A stretch of 64,000 nucleotides of DNA, taken from positions 124,001 to 188,000 of the forward strand of contig NZ_JPRF03000001.1 in NCBI RefSeq assembly GCF_001188955.3, read 5' to 3'. The translations under genes were made by a program, and so were the position numbers. The notes under the pieces were generated by a model. That model was not told where the DNA came from, searched no databases, and saw only the letters and a list, made by a program, of their open reading frames with translations. The stretch is from Kitasatospora aureofaciens. Lineage in GTDB: Bacteria; Actinomycetota; Actinomycetes; Streptomycetales; Streptomycetaceae. This document shows positions 17,039 to 25,445 of this stretch, piece by piece (positions within the stretch are counted from its first letter, which is position 1; each line of letters starts with the position of its first letter).

Positions 17039-18415
17039 ATGTCCCCGTCCGCCGTCCCCGCCGCCCGTCCGCAGCCGCCCGGCGGGGAGCGCGCCGGGCG
17101 GCGGCTAGCCCTGGTCGGCGGGTCGCTGGGCAATCTCGTGGAGTGGTACGACTGGTTCGTCTACGCCAGCTTCGCCGTCTACTTCGCCGACGACTTCTTC
17201 CCCGGCAGCGACTCCACCGCGAAGCTGATGAACACCGCGGGCATCTTCGCGGTCGGCTTCCTGATGCGCCCGGTGGGCGGCTGGCTGCTCGGCCGGGCCG
17301 CCGACCGGCACGGCCGCAAGAGCGCCCTGACCCTGACCGTCACCATGATGTCCGCGGCCGCCGTCCTGATCGCCGTCGCCCCGACCTACGCGCGGGCCGG
17401 GTACCTCGGCGCCGGAGTGCTGCTGCTCGCCCGGCTGCTCCAGGGCATGAGCATCGGCGGCGAGTACGCGGCGAGCGCCACCTATCTGACCGAGGCCTCC
17501 GCGCCGAACCGGCGCGGCCTCGGCTCCTCCTTCCAGTACGTGTCGATGACCTGCGGCCAGCTCCTCGGCCTCGGCATCCTCATCGTCATGCAGCACACCC
17601 TCAGCAGCGCCCAACTGCACTCCTGGGGCTGGCGGGTGCCGTTCCTGCTCGGCGCCGTCCTCGCGGGCGTGGTGCTGTGGCTGCGCCGCCGGCTGCCGGA
17701 GACCGAGGCCTTCACCGCCGATGCCCGCACCGCCGAGGCCGGCGGCCGGAAGCAGGACGGCGCCCGGGGCACCCTGCGCAGCCTGTGGGAGCACCGGCGC
17801 CAGGCCCTGCTGGTGATGGCCCTCACCCTCGGCGGCACCGTCGCGTACTACACGTACACCACCTACTTGACCAAGTACCTGATCGGCAGCGCCGGGCTCG
17901 CCAAGAACACCGCCACCCTGGTCAGCTTCACCGCGCTCGCCCTCTTCGCCGCGATCCAGCCGCTGGCCGGCCTGCTCTCCGACCGGATCGGCCGCCGCCC
18001 GCTGCTGATCACCTTCGCGCTCGGCTGCACCGTGGGCACCTACCCGCTGATGACCGCGCTCGGCTCGGCCTCCGGCTACTGGTCCGCTCTGGGGCTCTCG
18101 CTGGTCGCCCTGGTCATCGTCACCGGCTACACCTCGATCAACGCGGCGGTGAAGGCCGAACTGTTCCCCACCCGCATCCGCGCCCTCGGCGTCGCCCTCC
18201 CGTACGCCCTCGCCAACGCGCTGTTCGGCGGCACCGCCGAGTACATCGCGCTCTGGTTCAAGAACAGCGGGCACGAGTCCGGCTTCTTCTGGTACGTCTC
18301 CGGCTGCGCCCTGGTCTCCCTGGTCGTCTACGTGCTGATGCCGGACACCAGGAACGCGGTGCTCAGCCCCGAGGAGGCCCGGACGGAGGCCGCCGCGGCC
18401 GGGGCCGTACGGTAG
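17039..18415 (+). CDS. MHS family MFS permease (citrate/alpha-ketoglutarate/proline-betaine type)
   Basis: A 458-residue 12-helix proton symporter. The family signature GNLVEWYDWFVYASFAVYFA opens helix 1; the MFS A-motif GRAADRHGRKSAL lies after helix 2, and LLQGMSIGGEYAASATYLTE and its C-half echo LLSDRIGRRPLL and AVKAELFPTRIRALGVALPYA are typical of ShiA/KgtP/ProP relatives. The substrate is probably a carboxylate or betaine-like compound. ATG 17039 follows GGGAGCC. Only 25 bp separate it from the response regulator gene, so the three genes 17039-20476 may be one transcript, and the two-component system may sense what this permease imports. Confidence 0.88.
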   Translation: MSPSAVPAARPQPPGGERAGRRLALVGGSLGNLVEWYDWFVYASFAVYFADDFFPGSDSTAKLMNTAGIFAVGFLMRPVGGWLLGRAADRHGRKSALTLTVTMMSAAAVLIAVAPTYARAGYLGAGVLLLARLLQGMSIGGEYAASATYLTEASAPNRRGLGSSFQYVSMTCGQLLGLGILIVMQHTLSSAQLHSWGWRVPFLLGAVLAGVVLWLRRRLPETEAFTADARTAEAGGRKQDGARGTLRSLWEHRRQALLVMALTLGGTVAYYTYTTYLTKYLIGSAGLAKNTATLVSFTALALFAAIQPLAGLLSDRIGRRPLLITFALGCTVGTYPLMTALGSASGYWSALGLSLVALVIVTGYTSINAAVKAELFPTRIRALGVALPYALANALFGGTAEYIALWFKNSGHESGFFWYVSGCALVSLVVYVLMPDTRNAVLSPEEARTEAAAAGAVR

Positions 18416-18440
18416 TCCCCTCAGAGGTGGGGAGGGTTCC

Positions 18441-19118
18441 GTGCACATGCTGCTCGTCGAGGACGACGACCGCATGGCCCAGGCCCTCGCCACCGCGCTC
18501 GCCCGGCGCGGCCACACCGTGCGCCGGGTGATCCGCGCCGCGGAGGCGCTGCGGCACGCCCGGGAGGCCGAGTTCGTCCTGCTCGACCTCGGGCTCCCGG
18601 ACCTCGACGGCCTCGACCTGCTGCGCAAGCTCCGCACCGTGTGCGCTCTGCCGCTGATCGTGGTCACCGCGCGCAGCGAGGAGCGGGACGTCCTCCAGGC
18701 GCTGCGGGCCGGGGCCGACGACTACGTGGTCAAGCCGTTCCGGATGGCCGAACTCATCGCGCGGATCGACACGGTGCGCCGCCGCACCGGCTCCGCCCCC
18801 GAACCGGGCGGCGGCGAGCGGCAGGTGCGCACCGGCGACGTGGCGATCGACCCGGCCGCCCGCACGGTGACCGTCGACGGCTCGCCCGTCCGGCTCACCC
18901 GCCGGGAGTTCGACGTCCTCGCGCTGCTCGCCGAGCAGCCCGGCGACGTCCGCTCCCGCGAGGAGATCCTCGACCGGATCTGGGGCGACGCCTTCCTCGC
19001 CTCCTCGCGCTCGCTGGACGTGCACGTGGCCGGCATCCGTGCGAAGACCGGCCGGCCCGCCCTGGTCCGCACCATCCGCGGGTACGGCTACCAGCTCGGC
19101 GCCCTGGACGGCCCGTGA
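18441..19118 (+). CDS. OmpR/TctD-type response regulator
   Basis: A 225-residue DNA-binding regulator. The receiver domain has the acidic pocket (VEDDD, residues 7-10), phosphoacceptor Asp49 in EFVLLDLGLPDLDG, Thr76 and Lys98 (DDYVVKPF). The C-terminal winged helix (about residues 125-222) ends with TIRGYGYQL. It starts at GTG 18441 after GGAGGG and its stop overlaps the kinase start by 4 nt (GTGA), so the pair is translationally coupled. The partner kinase is of TctE type. Its targets may include the MHS permease upstream or the TAXI lipoprotein gene that converges from the other side. Confidence 0.93.
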   Translation: MHMLLVEDDDRMAQALATALARRGHTVRRVIRAAEALRHAREAEFVLLDLGLPDLDGLDLLRKLRTVCALPLIVVTARSEERDVLQALRAGADDYVVKPFRMAELIARIDTVRRRTGSAPEPGGGERQVRTGDVAIDPAARTVTVDGSPVRLTRREFDVLALLAEQPGDVRSREEILDRIWGDAFLASSRSLDVHVAGIRAKTGRPALVRTIRGYGYQLGALDGP

Positions 19119-20476
19119 GGCGCCGCCTGCTGGCCGTGCTCACCGCGCTCATCGGCGCCGCCGTGCTGCTGCTCGCCCTGCCGCTGGCCGACTCCTACGC
19201 CCGCGGCCGCACCGAACACCTGCTGCTGCAGCGCCGGGCCGACGGCGTCCGGTTCGCCGAACTCGCCGACCGGATCCGCACCGACGCCGACCGCCGTGAG
19301 CTCGACGCCGAACTCTCCCGCTACGCCGAGCTCTACGGCGCCGCCGTGACCGTGGTCGACACCGCCGGCCGCACCGTCGGCCTGGCCGGCCCGGCCCCGA
19401 GCGGGACGGCCGCCCAACGGGCCCGGGACCGCGCTCTCACCGGTCGCTCCACCGAGGAACTGCCCACCGTCCGCCCCTGGGGGCCGGACACCGTGGTGCT
19501 GGCCGAACCCGTCGGCCAGGACGAACGGGTGGGCGGTGCGGTCCTGTTGACCGTCCCCACCGGTGCCGCGCGCCACGACGTGCTGGTCCGCTGGGCGCTG
19601 ATCGCCGCCGGGGCCGTCACCTCCTTCGGCGCGGCGGCGCTGGTCGCGGCCGGGATCGCCCGCTGGCTGCTGCGGCCCGTCCACGAACTCGACCGCGCCG
19701 TCGCCACGGTGGCCGGGGGGCGCTTCGAACTGCGCGTCGCCTCCGACACCGGACCGCCCGAACTGCGGCGGCTGCGAAGGAACTTCGACGGTATGGCGCA
19801 GGCCGTCGCCGAATCGCTGCGCCGCCGGCGGGACTTCGTCGCGGACGCCTCCCACCAGCTGCGCAACCCGCTGGCCACCCTGGTGCTGCAACTGGAGAAC
19901 GCCGAGCCGCACATCGGGCCGGGCCCCGGGCGGCAGGCGCACGCGCTGGCCCTGGACGAGGCGGACCGGTTGGGTGAACTGCTCGACGGCCTGCTGGCGT
20001 TGGCCCGGCTCGAGGCGGCCACCGCGCCGATCGAGGAGCAGGACGTCTCGGCGGCCGTGGCCGGGCGGGTGGCCGCCTGGGAGCCGGTGTTCGAGGCGGG
20101 CGGCCTGGAGCTGACGGCCGACGTCGCGCCCGGACTGCGGGCTCTCGGACTCCCGGACGCCACCGGGCGGATCCTGGACGCGCTGCTGGACAACGCGAGC
20201 AAGTTCGTCCCGGAGGGGGAGCGCGTTCGGGTGGCGGCCACGGCCGCGCCCGAGGGCGGTGCAGTGGTCCGGGTCACCGACACCGGACCCGGCGTCCCGG
20301 CGAGCCGACTGCCCCTGCTGGTGGGCCGGTTCGCCCGGGCGCCGGAGCACCAGAACGTCCCCGGCACCGGCCTCGGTCTGGCCATCGCGGACGAACTGGC
20401 CCGCGCCTGCGGTGGATCGCTGACCGTGGGCGCGACCAGCCCGCACGGACTGACCGTGGAGTTCCGGCTGCCCTGA
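19115..20476 (+). CDS. TctE-like sensor histidine kinase
   Basis: A 453-residue membrane kinase. Helix 1 (residues 4-24) and helix 2 (about 160-182) bracket a ~130-residue extracytoplasmic sensor; a short HAMP follows (RWLLRPVHELDRAVATVAGG). The H-box is FVADASHQLRNPLATL with phospho-acceptor His247; ATP-lid motifs are LLDNASKFV (N box), VTDTGPGVP (G1) and GTGLGLAI (G2). The kinase starts at GTG 19115, overlapping the regulator stop by 4 nt. TctE kinases sense tricarboxylates with help of a periplasmic binding protein; the TAXI lipoprotein encoded convergently at 20715 is a natural candidate partner here. Confidence 0.92.
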   Translation: MRRRLLAVLTALIGAAVLLLALPLADSYARGRTEHLLLQRRADGVRFAELADRIRTDADRRELDAELSRYAELYGAAVTVVDTAGRTVGLAGPAPSGTAAQRARDRALTGRSTEELPTVRPWGPDTVVLAEPVGQDERVGGAVLLTVPTGAARHDVLVRWALIAAGAVTSFGAAALVAAGIARWLLRPVHELDRAVATVAGGRFELRVASDTGPPELRRLRRNFDGMAQAVAESLRRRRDFVADASHQLRNPLATLVLQLENAEPHIGPGPGRQAHALALDEADRLGELLDGLLALARLEAATAPIEEQDVSAAVAGRVAAWEPVFEAGGLELTADVAPGLRALGLPDATGRILDALLDNASKFVPEGERVRVAATAAPEGGAVVRVTDTGPGVPASRLPLLVGRFARAPEHQNVPGTGLGLAIADELARACGGSLTVGATSPHGLTVEFRLP

Positions 20477-20480
20477 CGTC

Positions 20481-20708
20481 CTACTCGTGGGCGCTGATCT
20501 CGCCGCCGGCGCCGAACACGATGTGGACGCCGTTGGCGTCGAGGCCGTCGTTCTGGCCGTTCGCCTCGACCGTGCCGAGGATCTGGCCGTCGTGGACGAG
20601 CTTGGCGACGTGGTGCTGGTCACCGAGCTGCTGGATCTCGACCTTGCTGCCGTCCGCGAGGGCCTGGCTCCTGGACCCCTTGCCGGTGCGCGCCGGCGCG
20701 GTGTGCAC
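20481..20708 (-). CDS. Small hypothetical protein downstream of the TAXI gene
   Basis: A 75-residue protein with a compact, probably all-beta core (SKVEIQQLGDQHHVAKLVHDG, then ILGTVEANGQNDGLDANGVHIVF). It has no signal peptide and I do not recognise a family. GTG 20708 lies 6 bp after the stop of the TAXI gene, so the two should be co-transcribed. The first ~15 residues are basic and could be untranslated if a later start is used; no clear ribosome site is visible. It converges on the kinase gene with a 4-bp gap. Confidence 0.6.
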   Translation of the reverse strand: MHTAPARTGKGSRSQALADGSKVEIQQLGDQHHVAKLVHDGQILGTVEANGQNDGLDANGVHIVFGAGGEISAHE

Positions 20709-20714
20709 ACCGAT

Positions 20715-21674
20715 TCACCCGTAGACCGAGCGGTAGTAGGCCGCCGCCCCCGGGTGGAGCGGCACGGCTCCGGTGGAGACGGCGAACCGGGGCTCCAGCC
20801 GGGCGCCCGCCGTCACGGACCGCAGCAGGGTGGCCCACCGGTCGAAGAGGATGCCGAGCAGCTGCCGGACGGCGTCCTCGGGCACGCCCGGCCGGGCGGT
20901 CAGGTAGTTGCCGACGCCGAGGGTGGCGACCGGGCCGGCGAGGCCGTACGCGCCGGCGGGCAGGGTGACCCCGGTGTAGACCGGCCCGTAGCGCTCGCGC
21001 AGCTGCGCGGCGACGGCGTCCAGCGGTACGAACCGCAGTGGCAGTTCCCGGGCGAGCGCGGACACGGCTGACGTCGGCACCCCACCGGACCAGAACACCG
21101 CGTCCAGCGCACCGGACCGCAGCGCGGCCAGCGAGTCGGCCAGTCCGAGCGAATGCTGCCGCACGCCGATCCCCGCCTGTCGCAGCAGCCGTGCGGCGGT
21201 CACCTGGAGCCCGGAGCCCACCGCGCCGGTCGCCACCCGACGGCCCGCCAGGTCGGCGAGTTCGCGCACCGGGCCGTCGGCCGGGGCCAGCAGGTGCAGG
21301 TAGTTGACGTACACCCGGGCCAGCGCCGTCACGCCGAGCGAGTGGTCGAAGGTGTCGTGGCCCAGCACCGCGTCCTCGGCGACGTCCGCCGTGGTGAGGG
21401 CGAGGTCCACCGAGCCGTCGGCGAGTTGCTGGAGGTTGTCCACGCTGGCCGCGCTGCTCACCGGGGTGAGGGTCAGCCGCCCGCTCGCCGTCACGGTCTC
21501 GGTGAAGGAGCGCCCGAAGGCGTTGTACGGACCGCCCTCGGGCCCGGTCGCCAGCCGCAGCGCGCGGGCGGGCCCTTCACCGGCCGAGCAGCCGGCCGAG
21601 CACCCGGCGGTGACGGCGGCCGCCAGGGCCGCGGCCAGCACGGTACGGCGGCGCGGGGCGGTGGTGGCGGGCAT
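20715..21674 (-). CDS. TAXI family solute-binding lipoprotein
   Basis: A 319-residue exported binding protein. N-terminus MPATTAPRRRTVLAAALAA is followed by a lipobox (VTAGC), so it is anchored to the outer face of the membrane. TAXI landmarks: LRLATGPEGGPYNAFGRSF, VSSAASVDNLQQLADGSVDLAL, RVATGAVGSGLQVTAARLL and LRSGALDAVFWSGGVP. TAXI proteins usually feed TRAP transporters, but no TRAP membrane gene (DctM-like fusion) is in this window. Convergent with an MHS permease/TctD/TctE-like set, it may be a sensor component rather than a transport one. The ATG 21674 ribosome site is weak. Confidence 0.88.
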   Translation of the reverse strand: MPATTAPRRRTVLAAALAAAVTAGCSAGCSAGEGPARALRLATGPEGGPYNAFGRSFTETVTASGRLTLTPVSSAASVDNLQQLADGSVDLALTTADVAEDAVLGHDTFDHSLGVTALARVYVNYLHLLAPADGPVRELADLAGRRVATGAVGSGLQVTAARLLRQAGIGVRQHSLGLADSLAALRSGALDAVFWSGGVPTSAVSALARELPLRFVPLDAVAAQLRERYGPVYTGVTLPAGAYGLAGPVATLGVGNYLTARPGVPEDAVRQLLGILFDRWATLLRSVTAGARLEPRFAVSTGAVPLHPGAAAYYRSVYG

Positions 21675-21774
21675 GGTGGGAGGGTAGCCCGCCCCGGGGC
21701 CTCGGTTGAACGCGGACACCGCCGGGTTCTCGGAGGGAGGACCCGGCGGTGTCGGTGAGCTGACCGCCAGCGCG

Positions 21775-23610
21775 TCAGGCGCGGCGGCCGCGCTTGCGGC
21801 GGGCGAGGAGGACCGCACCGCCGCCGAGCGCCAGCAGCGCGACGGCCGCGGCCGCGATCGGCCCGGTGTTGGAGTTGGCGCCGGTCTCGGCCAGCGGCGG
21901 GCCGGAGACGCTGCTGGTGGCCCCGGCGACGGTGGTGCTTCCGTCGGTAGAGGTCGCCGAGCCGGCCGGGGTGGTGGAGGAGCCGCCGGTGGGCTGGCCG
22001 GTGGGCTGGCCGCTCGGGGTGTCACCGCCGACCGGCTGGCCGGTGGTCGGGTCGAGGATCAGCGTGGCCGACTGCGGGTTCTTGAAGTCGAACATGCCCT
22101 CGATGGAGCCGGCGTGCTCGTCGAAGGAGTAGTCGCCGATCCGGCCGGTCTTCCAGTTGTCCTCGACGAAGCGCAGGATCGAGGTCTGGTCGGTCTGGGT
22201 GTGGTCGACGAAGTTGGCCTTGGCGTACGGCGAGGCGACCAGCAGCGGCAGGCGCGGGCCGAAGCCGCAGCGGTCGGCGTAGCCGCCCGAGCCGGCGTCC
22301 TTGCCGCACTGGCCGGGGCCGCTCAGGCTGTCGTTGGCCGCGTCCTTGGAGCCGTTGACCGGCTCGGCGAACTTGTGGTCGTACCAGCCGTCCGAGTCGT
22401 CGTAGGCGATGACGACGGCGGTGGAGGCCCAGTCCTTGGACTTCTGCAGCTTGTTCAGGGTGTCGACGACGAAGTGCTGCTCGTCCAGCGGGTCGGAGTA
22501 ACCGGCGTGGCCGTCCTGGTAGTTGGCGGCCTTGAGGTAGCTGACGGCCGGCAGGTTGCCGTGCTGGAGGGCGGCGTCGAAGTCGGTCAGGTCGTACTGG
22601 TGGTTGGCCTGGCCGTCGTGGCCGATCTCGTCCACGGTCTTGGGCGCGAGGTGCTGCGGGTTCGCCGTGGACTTGTAGTACTGGAACGGCTCGTGGTGCG
22701 GGTTGTAGTCGGTCTGGGTGGCGCCGACGATGTTCTTGTGGGCGGACTCGCAGACCGCCTTGCCGTCCTTGGTACCGGTCGGCTTGAAGCCGCCCTGGAA
22801 CCAGCCCCAGCTGACGCCCTTGTCGTTGAGCAGGTCGCCGACGTTCTTGCCGGTCATGACCAGGTGGTTGTGCTTGGGGTCGGAGCAGTCGTCGTAGCCC
22901 GGGTCGGGGTCGTTGATGACGGTGCCGATGCCCTTGGCGTCCGGGGAGGCGACCACGTAGGCGTCGGTGGTCTGCTGACCGGTCTTCGGGTCGATCGGGT
23001 AGCCGCCGTGCAGCTGGCCGGAGACCAGGTTGATCGCGCCGGGGGTGGAGGGACCGTAGTTGGTGCCGAAGGAGTTGTCGCTCATCGCGAAGCGCTGGGC
23101 GTAGTTCCAGTAGCCGGTGACGGTGTTGCCGTCGTAGTAGTCCATCACCAGGCCGGGCGCGGTGTACATCGGGGCCTTGCAGCTCTCGATGTCGGTGTGC
23201 TCGACGAACTTGTCCATCTTGCCGCCGTCGAAGGCGAGCTGCTCGTCCTTGTAGGTGTGGTCCTGGTCGCAGGTGACGGCCTGCGCCGGGCCCAGACGCT
23301 GCGGGTTGTTGCGGTTCGGGTTCTTGTGCAGCAGGTCGTCGCTGAGGCCGTCCACCTTCGGGGTGCCCGGCTTGGCGGTGAACTTCACCTTGTCGTCGGC
23401 GGTGTTGGCCGCGTTCGGGTAGGTGCCGAAGTAGTGGTCGAAGGAGACGTTCTCCTGGAATATCACCACCAGGTGCTTGATCGGGGTGGCGGTCTGCGGA
23501 CCGTCGGCCGCGAAGGCTGCGGGAGCGCCGCCGAAGGCGGTCAGCGAGGCCGCGCCGATCAGGCCGGCACCGTAGCGGAGCCACCTGTTACGGGTGGGGA
23601 CTGCGTGCAT
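21775..23610 (-). CDS. Sortase-anchored phospholipase C / acid phosphatase family phosphoesterase
   Basis: A 611-residue surface enzyme of the AcpA/PLC (alkaline phosphatase superfamily) group. The signal peptide ends after AAFAAD. The catalytic opening IKHLVVIFQENVSFDHYFGTYPN has the metal-binding Glu-Asn and nucleophile region; later metal sites are in AVVIAYDDSDGWYDH and CGFGPRLPLLVASPYAKANFVDH. The protein ends with LAETG (about residue 573), a hydrophobic helix and RRKRGRR, an LAXTG sortase signal typical of class E sortase substrates. It should release phosphate or diacylglycerol from phospholipids or phosphomonoesters outside the cell. ATG 23610 follows GAGGAA. A candidate PHO box lies ~100 bp upstream. 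Confidence 0.92.
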   Translation of the reverse strand: MHAVPTRNRWLRYGAGLIGAASLTAFGGAPAAFAADGPQTATPIKHLVVIFQENVSFDHYFGTYPNAANTADDKVKFTAKPGTPKVDGLSDDLLHKNPNRNNPQRLGPAQAVTCDQDHTYKDEQLAFDGGKMDKFVEHTDIESCKAPMYTAPGLVMDYYDGNTVTGYWNYAQRFAMSDNSFGTNYGPSTPGAINLVSGQLHGGYPIDPKTGQQTTDAYVVASPDAKGIGTVINDPDPGYDDCSDPKHNHLVMTGKNVGDLLNDKGVSWGWFQGGFKPTGTKDGKAVCESAHKNIVGATQTDYNPHHEPFQYYKSTANPQHLAPKTVDEIGHDGQANHQYDLTDFDAALQHGNLPAVSYLKAANYQDGHAGYSDPLDEQHFVVDTLNKLQKSKDWASTAVVIAYDDSDGWYDHKFAEPVNGSKDAANDSLSGPGQCGKDAGSGGYADRCGFGPRLPLLVASPYAKANFVDHTQTDQTSILRFVEDNWKTGRIGDYSFDEHAGSIEGMFDFKNPQSATLILDPTTGQPVGGDTPSGQPTGQPTGGSSTTPAGSATSTDGSTTVAGATSSVSGPPLAETGANSNTGPIAAAAVALLALGGGAVLLARRKRGRRA

Positions 23611-23707
23611 GGTCGGTTCCTCGGACGTCATCATCAGGTGTGTCAGAAGTGGGGGCCGTGACGCGCGTAGCTTTCGCGGCGCGGCGGCTAGACGCTAGAG
23701 CGTAGCG

Positions 23708-23736
23708 GTGAACACGGTTGACGGGTCCATGTGAAC
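23708..23736 (-). promoter_or_regulatory. Candidate PHO box upstream of the phosphoesterase
   Basis: On the minus strand GTTCAC occurs twice, at 23736-23731 and 23713-23708, 23 bp apart, with a weaker CGTCAAC between. Streptomyces PhoP boxes are 11-bp direct repeats of GTTCACC-type units, so this matches two units flanking a degenerate one. Spacing is one base off the ideal 22. Confidence 0.45.
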
Positions 23737-23949
23737 GCGAGGTAAATCGACGAAGTGCGGAACCCTGCGTCAGGGCTTCCACTCGGCAGACAAGTCTGAT
23801 GAATGTCTCTCGAATCCGATGAATACGGGACAGGTTTCGGCGCTTTCCGGCCAGGAATGTCGCTTACATCCCGGCCGGGACCGCCATCGGCCCCGCTCGA
23901 AACCGTGGTCGAAGTCACGGAACATCTCACCTGGCCGGCCGCGAACAGC

Positions 23950-23983
23950 CGGGGGCGGGCACCCCGTTCGGTGCCCGCCCCCG
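23950..23983 (-). terminator. Terminator of the encapsulin/desulfurase operon
   Basis: CGGGGGCGGGCACC (23950-23963) and GGTGCCCGCCCCCG (23970-23983) form a perfect 14-bp stem with a 6-nt loop, 20 bp after the cysteine desulfurase stop. Confidence 0.8.
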
Positions 23984-24002
23984 CCCCCGGCGCCGGGGCC
24001 GG

Positions 24003-25445
24003 TCAGGACGCGGCGGCCTCCGCCTGGATGCCCTGGAGGGCGGCCACCAGGGAGTCGACGTCCTGCACGGTGTTGTACAGGGCCAGCGAGGCCCGGGCCG
24101 CCGCCTGCAACCCGTAGGCGGCGAGGGCGGGTTGGGCGCAGTGGTGGCCGGCCCGGATGGCGATGCCCTGCTGGTCGAGCGCCCCGGCCAGGGCGATCGG
24201 GTCCGTCCCGGCGAGCAGGAAGGTGAGCACCCCGATCTTGCCCGGCGCCTCGCCGATCAGCCGGAGCCCGGGTACGGTCCGCAGCGCGGCGGTGGCGTAC
24301 GCGGTGAGCTGCTCCTCGTGCGCGGTGGCGGCCCGGCGGTCCAGCCCGGACAGGTACCGCAGGGCCGCCCGCAGCCCGGCCACCCCGCCGATGTGGCCGG
24401 TACCGGCCTCCAGGCGGTGCGGGACGGGGGCGTAGCTGGTCTCGTCGAAGCTCACCGAGTCGATCATGTTGCCGCCGCCCTGCCACGGGGGCATGGCCTC
24501 CAGCAGTTCCCGCTTGCCGTACAGCGCGCCGATTCCGGTCGGGCCGAAGACCTTGTGCCCGGAGAAGGCGTAGAAGTCGGCGTCCAGGGCGGTGACGTCC
24601 ACCGGGAAGTGGGCGACCGCCTGGGCGCCGTCGACCAGCACTTTGGCGCCGTAGCGGTGGGCGAGCGCGGTCATCTCGGCCACCGGCGGGACGGTTCCCA
24701 GCACGTTGGACGCATGGGTGAGCGCCACCAGCTTGGTCCGGAAGCCGAGCAGGTCCCGGTAGGCGTCCTGGTCCAACTGCCCGTCCGGGAGCAGCGGGAC
24801 GGGGACGATCCGGGCCCGGCGCTCCTTGGCGATCAGCTGCCAGGGCACCAGGTTGGAGTGGTGTTCGGCGGCGGAGACCAGGATCTCGTCGCCGACGCCG
24901 AGGTTGGCCCGCCCCCAGGTCTGGGCGACCAGGTTGACGGCCTCGGTGGTGCCCCGGACGAAGACGATCTCGTCCGGGTCCGGGGCGCCGAGCACCTTGG
25001 CGGCCTCGGCGCGGCCCTCCTCGTAGATCTGGGTGGCCTGCTTGGCGAGGGCGTGCGCGCCGCGGTGGACGTTGGAGGTGCCCGAGGCGTAGTGCTCGCC
25101 GACCGCCTCGACCACCTGGCGGGGCTTGAGGGTGGTGGCGCCGTTGTCCAGCCAGACCAGCGGGCGGCCGTTGACCTCGCGGTGCAGCTGGGGGAAGTCG
25201 CGGCGGACGGCCTCGACGTCGAAGCAGCCGGTGGGTGCGGCGGTGGGTGCGGCGGTGGGCGTGGGCCTGCGGTCGGCCTGGGCCGGCAGCCAGTAGCGGC
25301 CGCCGCCGGCGGCGTGGGCGAGGGCCTCGGGCAGGGGGTTCGGGGGAGTGGCGGCGCCGCGGCCCGGGAGGGTGGTCGCGGTCGAGAGGCCGCCCGGGGC
25401 GCCGCTGATCCCGGTGCCGCGCCCGAATCCGTCAGGAGTAGTCAT
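24003..25445 (-). CDS. SufS-like cysteine desulfurase, predicted encapsulin cargo
   Basis: A 480-residue PLP enzyme that should convert cysteine to alanine and enzyme-bound persulfide. The group II (SufS) catalytic domain starts at about residue 75 (FDVEAVRRDFPQLH). PLP Lys298 lies in FSGHKVFGPTG, the cofactor-stacking His in SAAEHHSNLV (195-196), and the persulfide Cys436 in RAGHHCAQPALAAYG. Residues 1-75 are an extra Gly/Ala/Pro/Thr-rich, presumably disordered extension absent from housekeeping SufS; in family 2 encapsulin systems such extensions direct desulfurases into the shell. The start overlaps the shell gene by 14 nt, so production is coupled. No sufBCD or sufU genes are adjacent. 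Confidence 0.9.
   Translation of the reverse strand: MTTPDGFGRGTGISGAPGGLSTATTLPGRGAATPPNPLPEALAHAAGGGRYWLPAQADRRPTPTAAPTAAPTGCFDVEAVRRDFPQLHREVNGRPLVWLDNGATTLKPRQVVEAVGEHYASGTSNVHRGAHALAKQATQIYEEGRAEAAKVLGAPDPDEIVFVRGTTEAVNLVAQTWGRANLGVGDEILVSAAEHHSNLVPWQLIAKERRARIVPVPLLPDGQLDQDAYRDLLGFRTKLVALTHASNVLGTVPPVAEMTALAHRYGAKVLVDGAQAVAHFPVDVTALDADFYAFSGHKVFGPTGIGALYGKRELLEAMPPWQGGGNMIDSVSFDETSYAPVPHRLEAGTGHIGGVAGLRAALRYLSGLDRRAATAHEEQLTAYATAALRTVPGLRLIGEAPGKIGVLTFLLAGTDPIALAGALDQQGIAIRAGHHCAQPALAAYGLQAAARASLALYNTVQDVDSLVAALQGIQAEAAAS

Larger units (their letters stand above)
23611..24002. other. Intergenic region upstream of the phosphoesterase
   Basis: 392 bp without a convincing gene. It contains the candidate PHO box (23708-23736), an AT-richer stretch at 23740-23860 suited to promoters, and the terminator hairpin of the cysteine desulfurase gene (23950-23983). 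A 104-codon plus-strand frame from 23803 runs into the desulfurase 3' end and lacks a ribosome site; I do not accept it. Confidence 0.6.

Noticed and set aside
21706..23661. 651-codon plus-strand frame across the phosphoesterase gene
   Set aside because: Val/Gly/Ala-rich antisense product; the opposite strand encodes a complete enzyme with signal peptide and sortase signal.
23803..24117. 104-codon plus-strand frame between the phosphoesterase and desulfurase genes
   Set aside because: No ribosome site; its second half is antisense to the desulfurase C-terminus and passes through the terminator hairpin.
25212..25275. Could the desulfurase N-terminal extension be a mis-called start?
   Set aside because: The next good start codons lie inside the SufS domain, there is no better ribosome site, and the ATG overlapping the shell stop is the natural coupled start.
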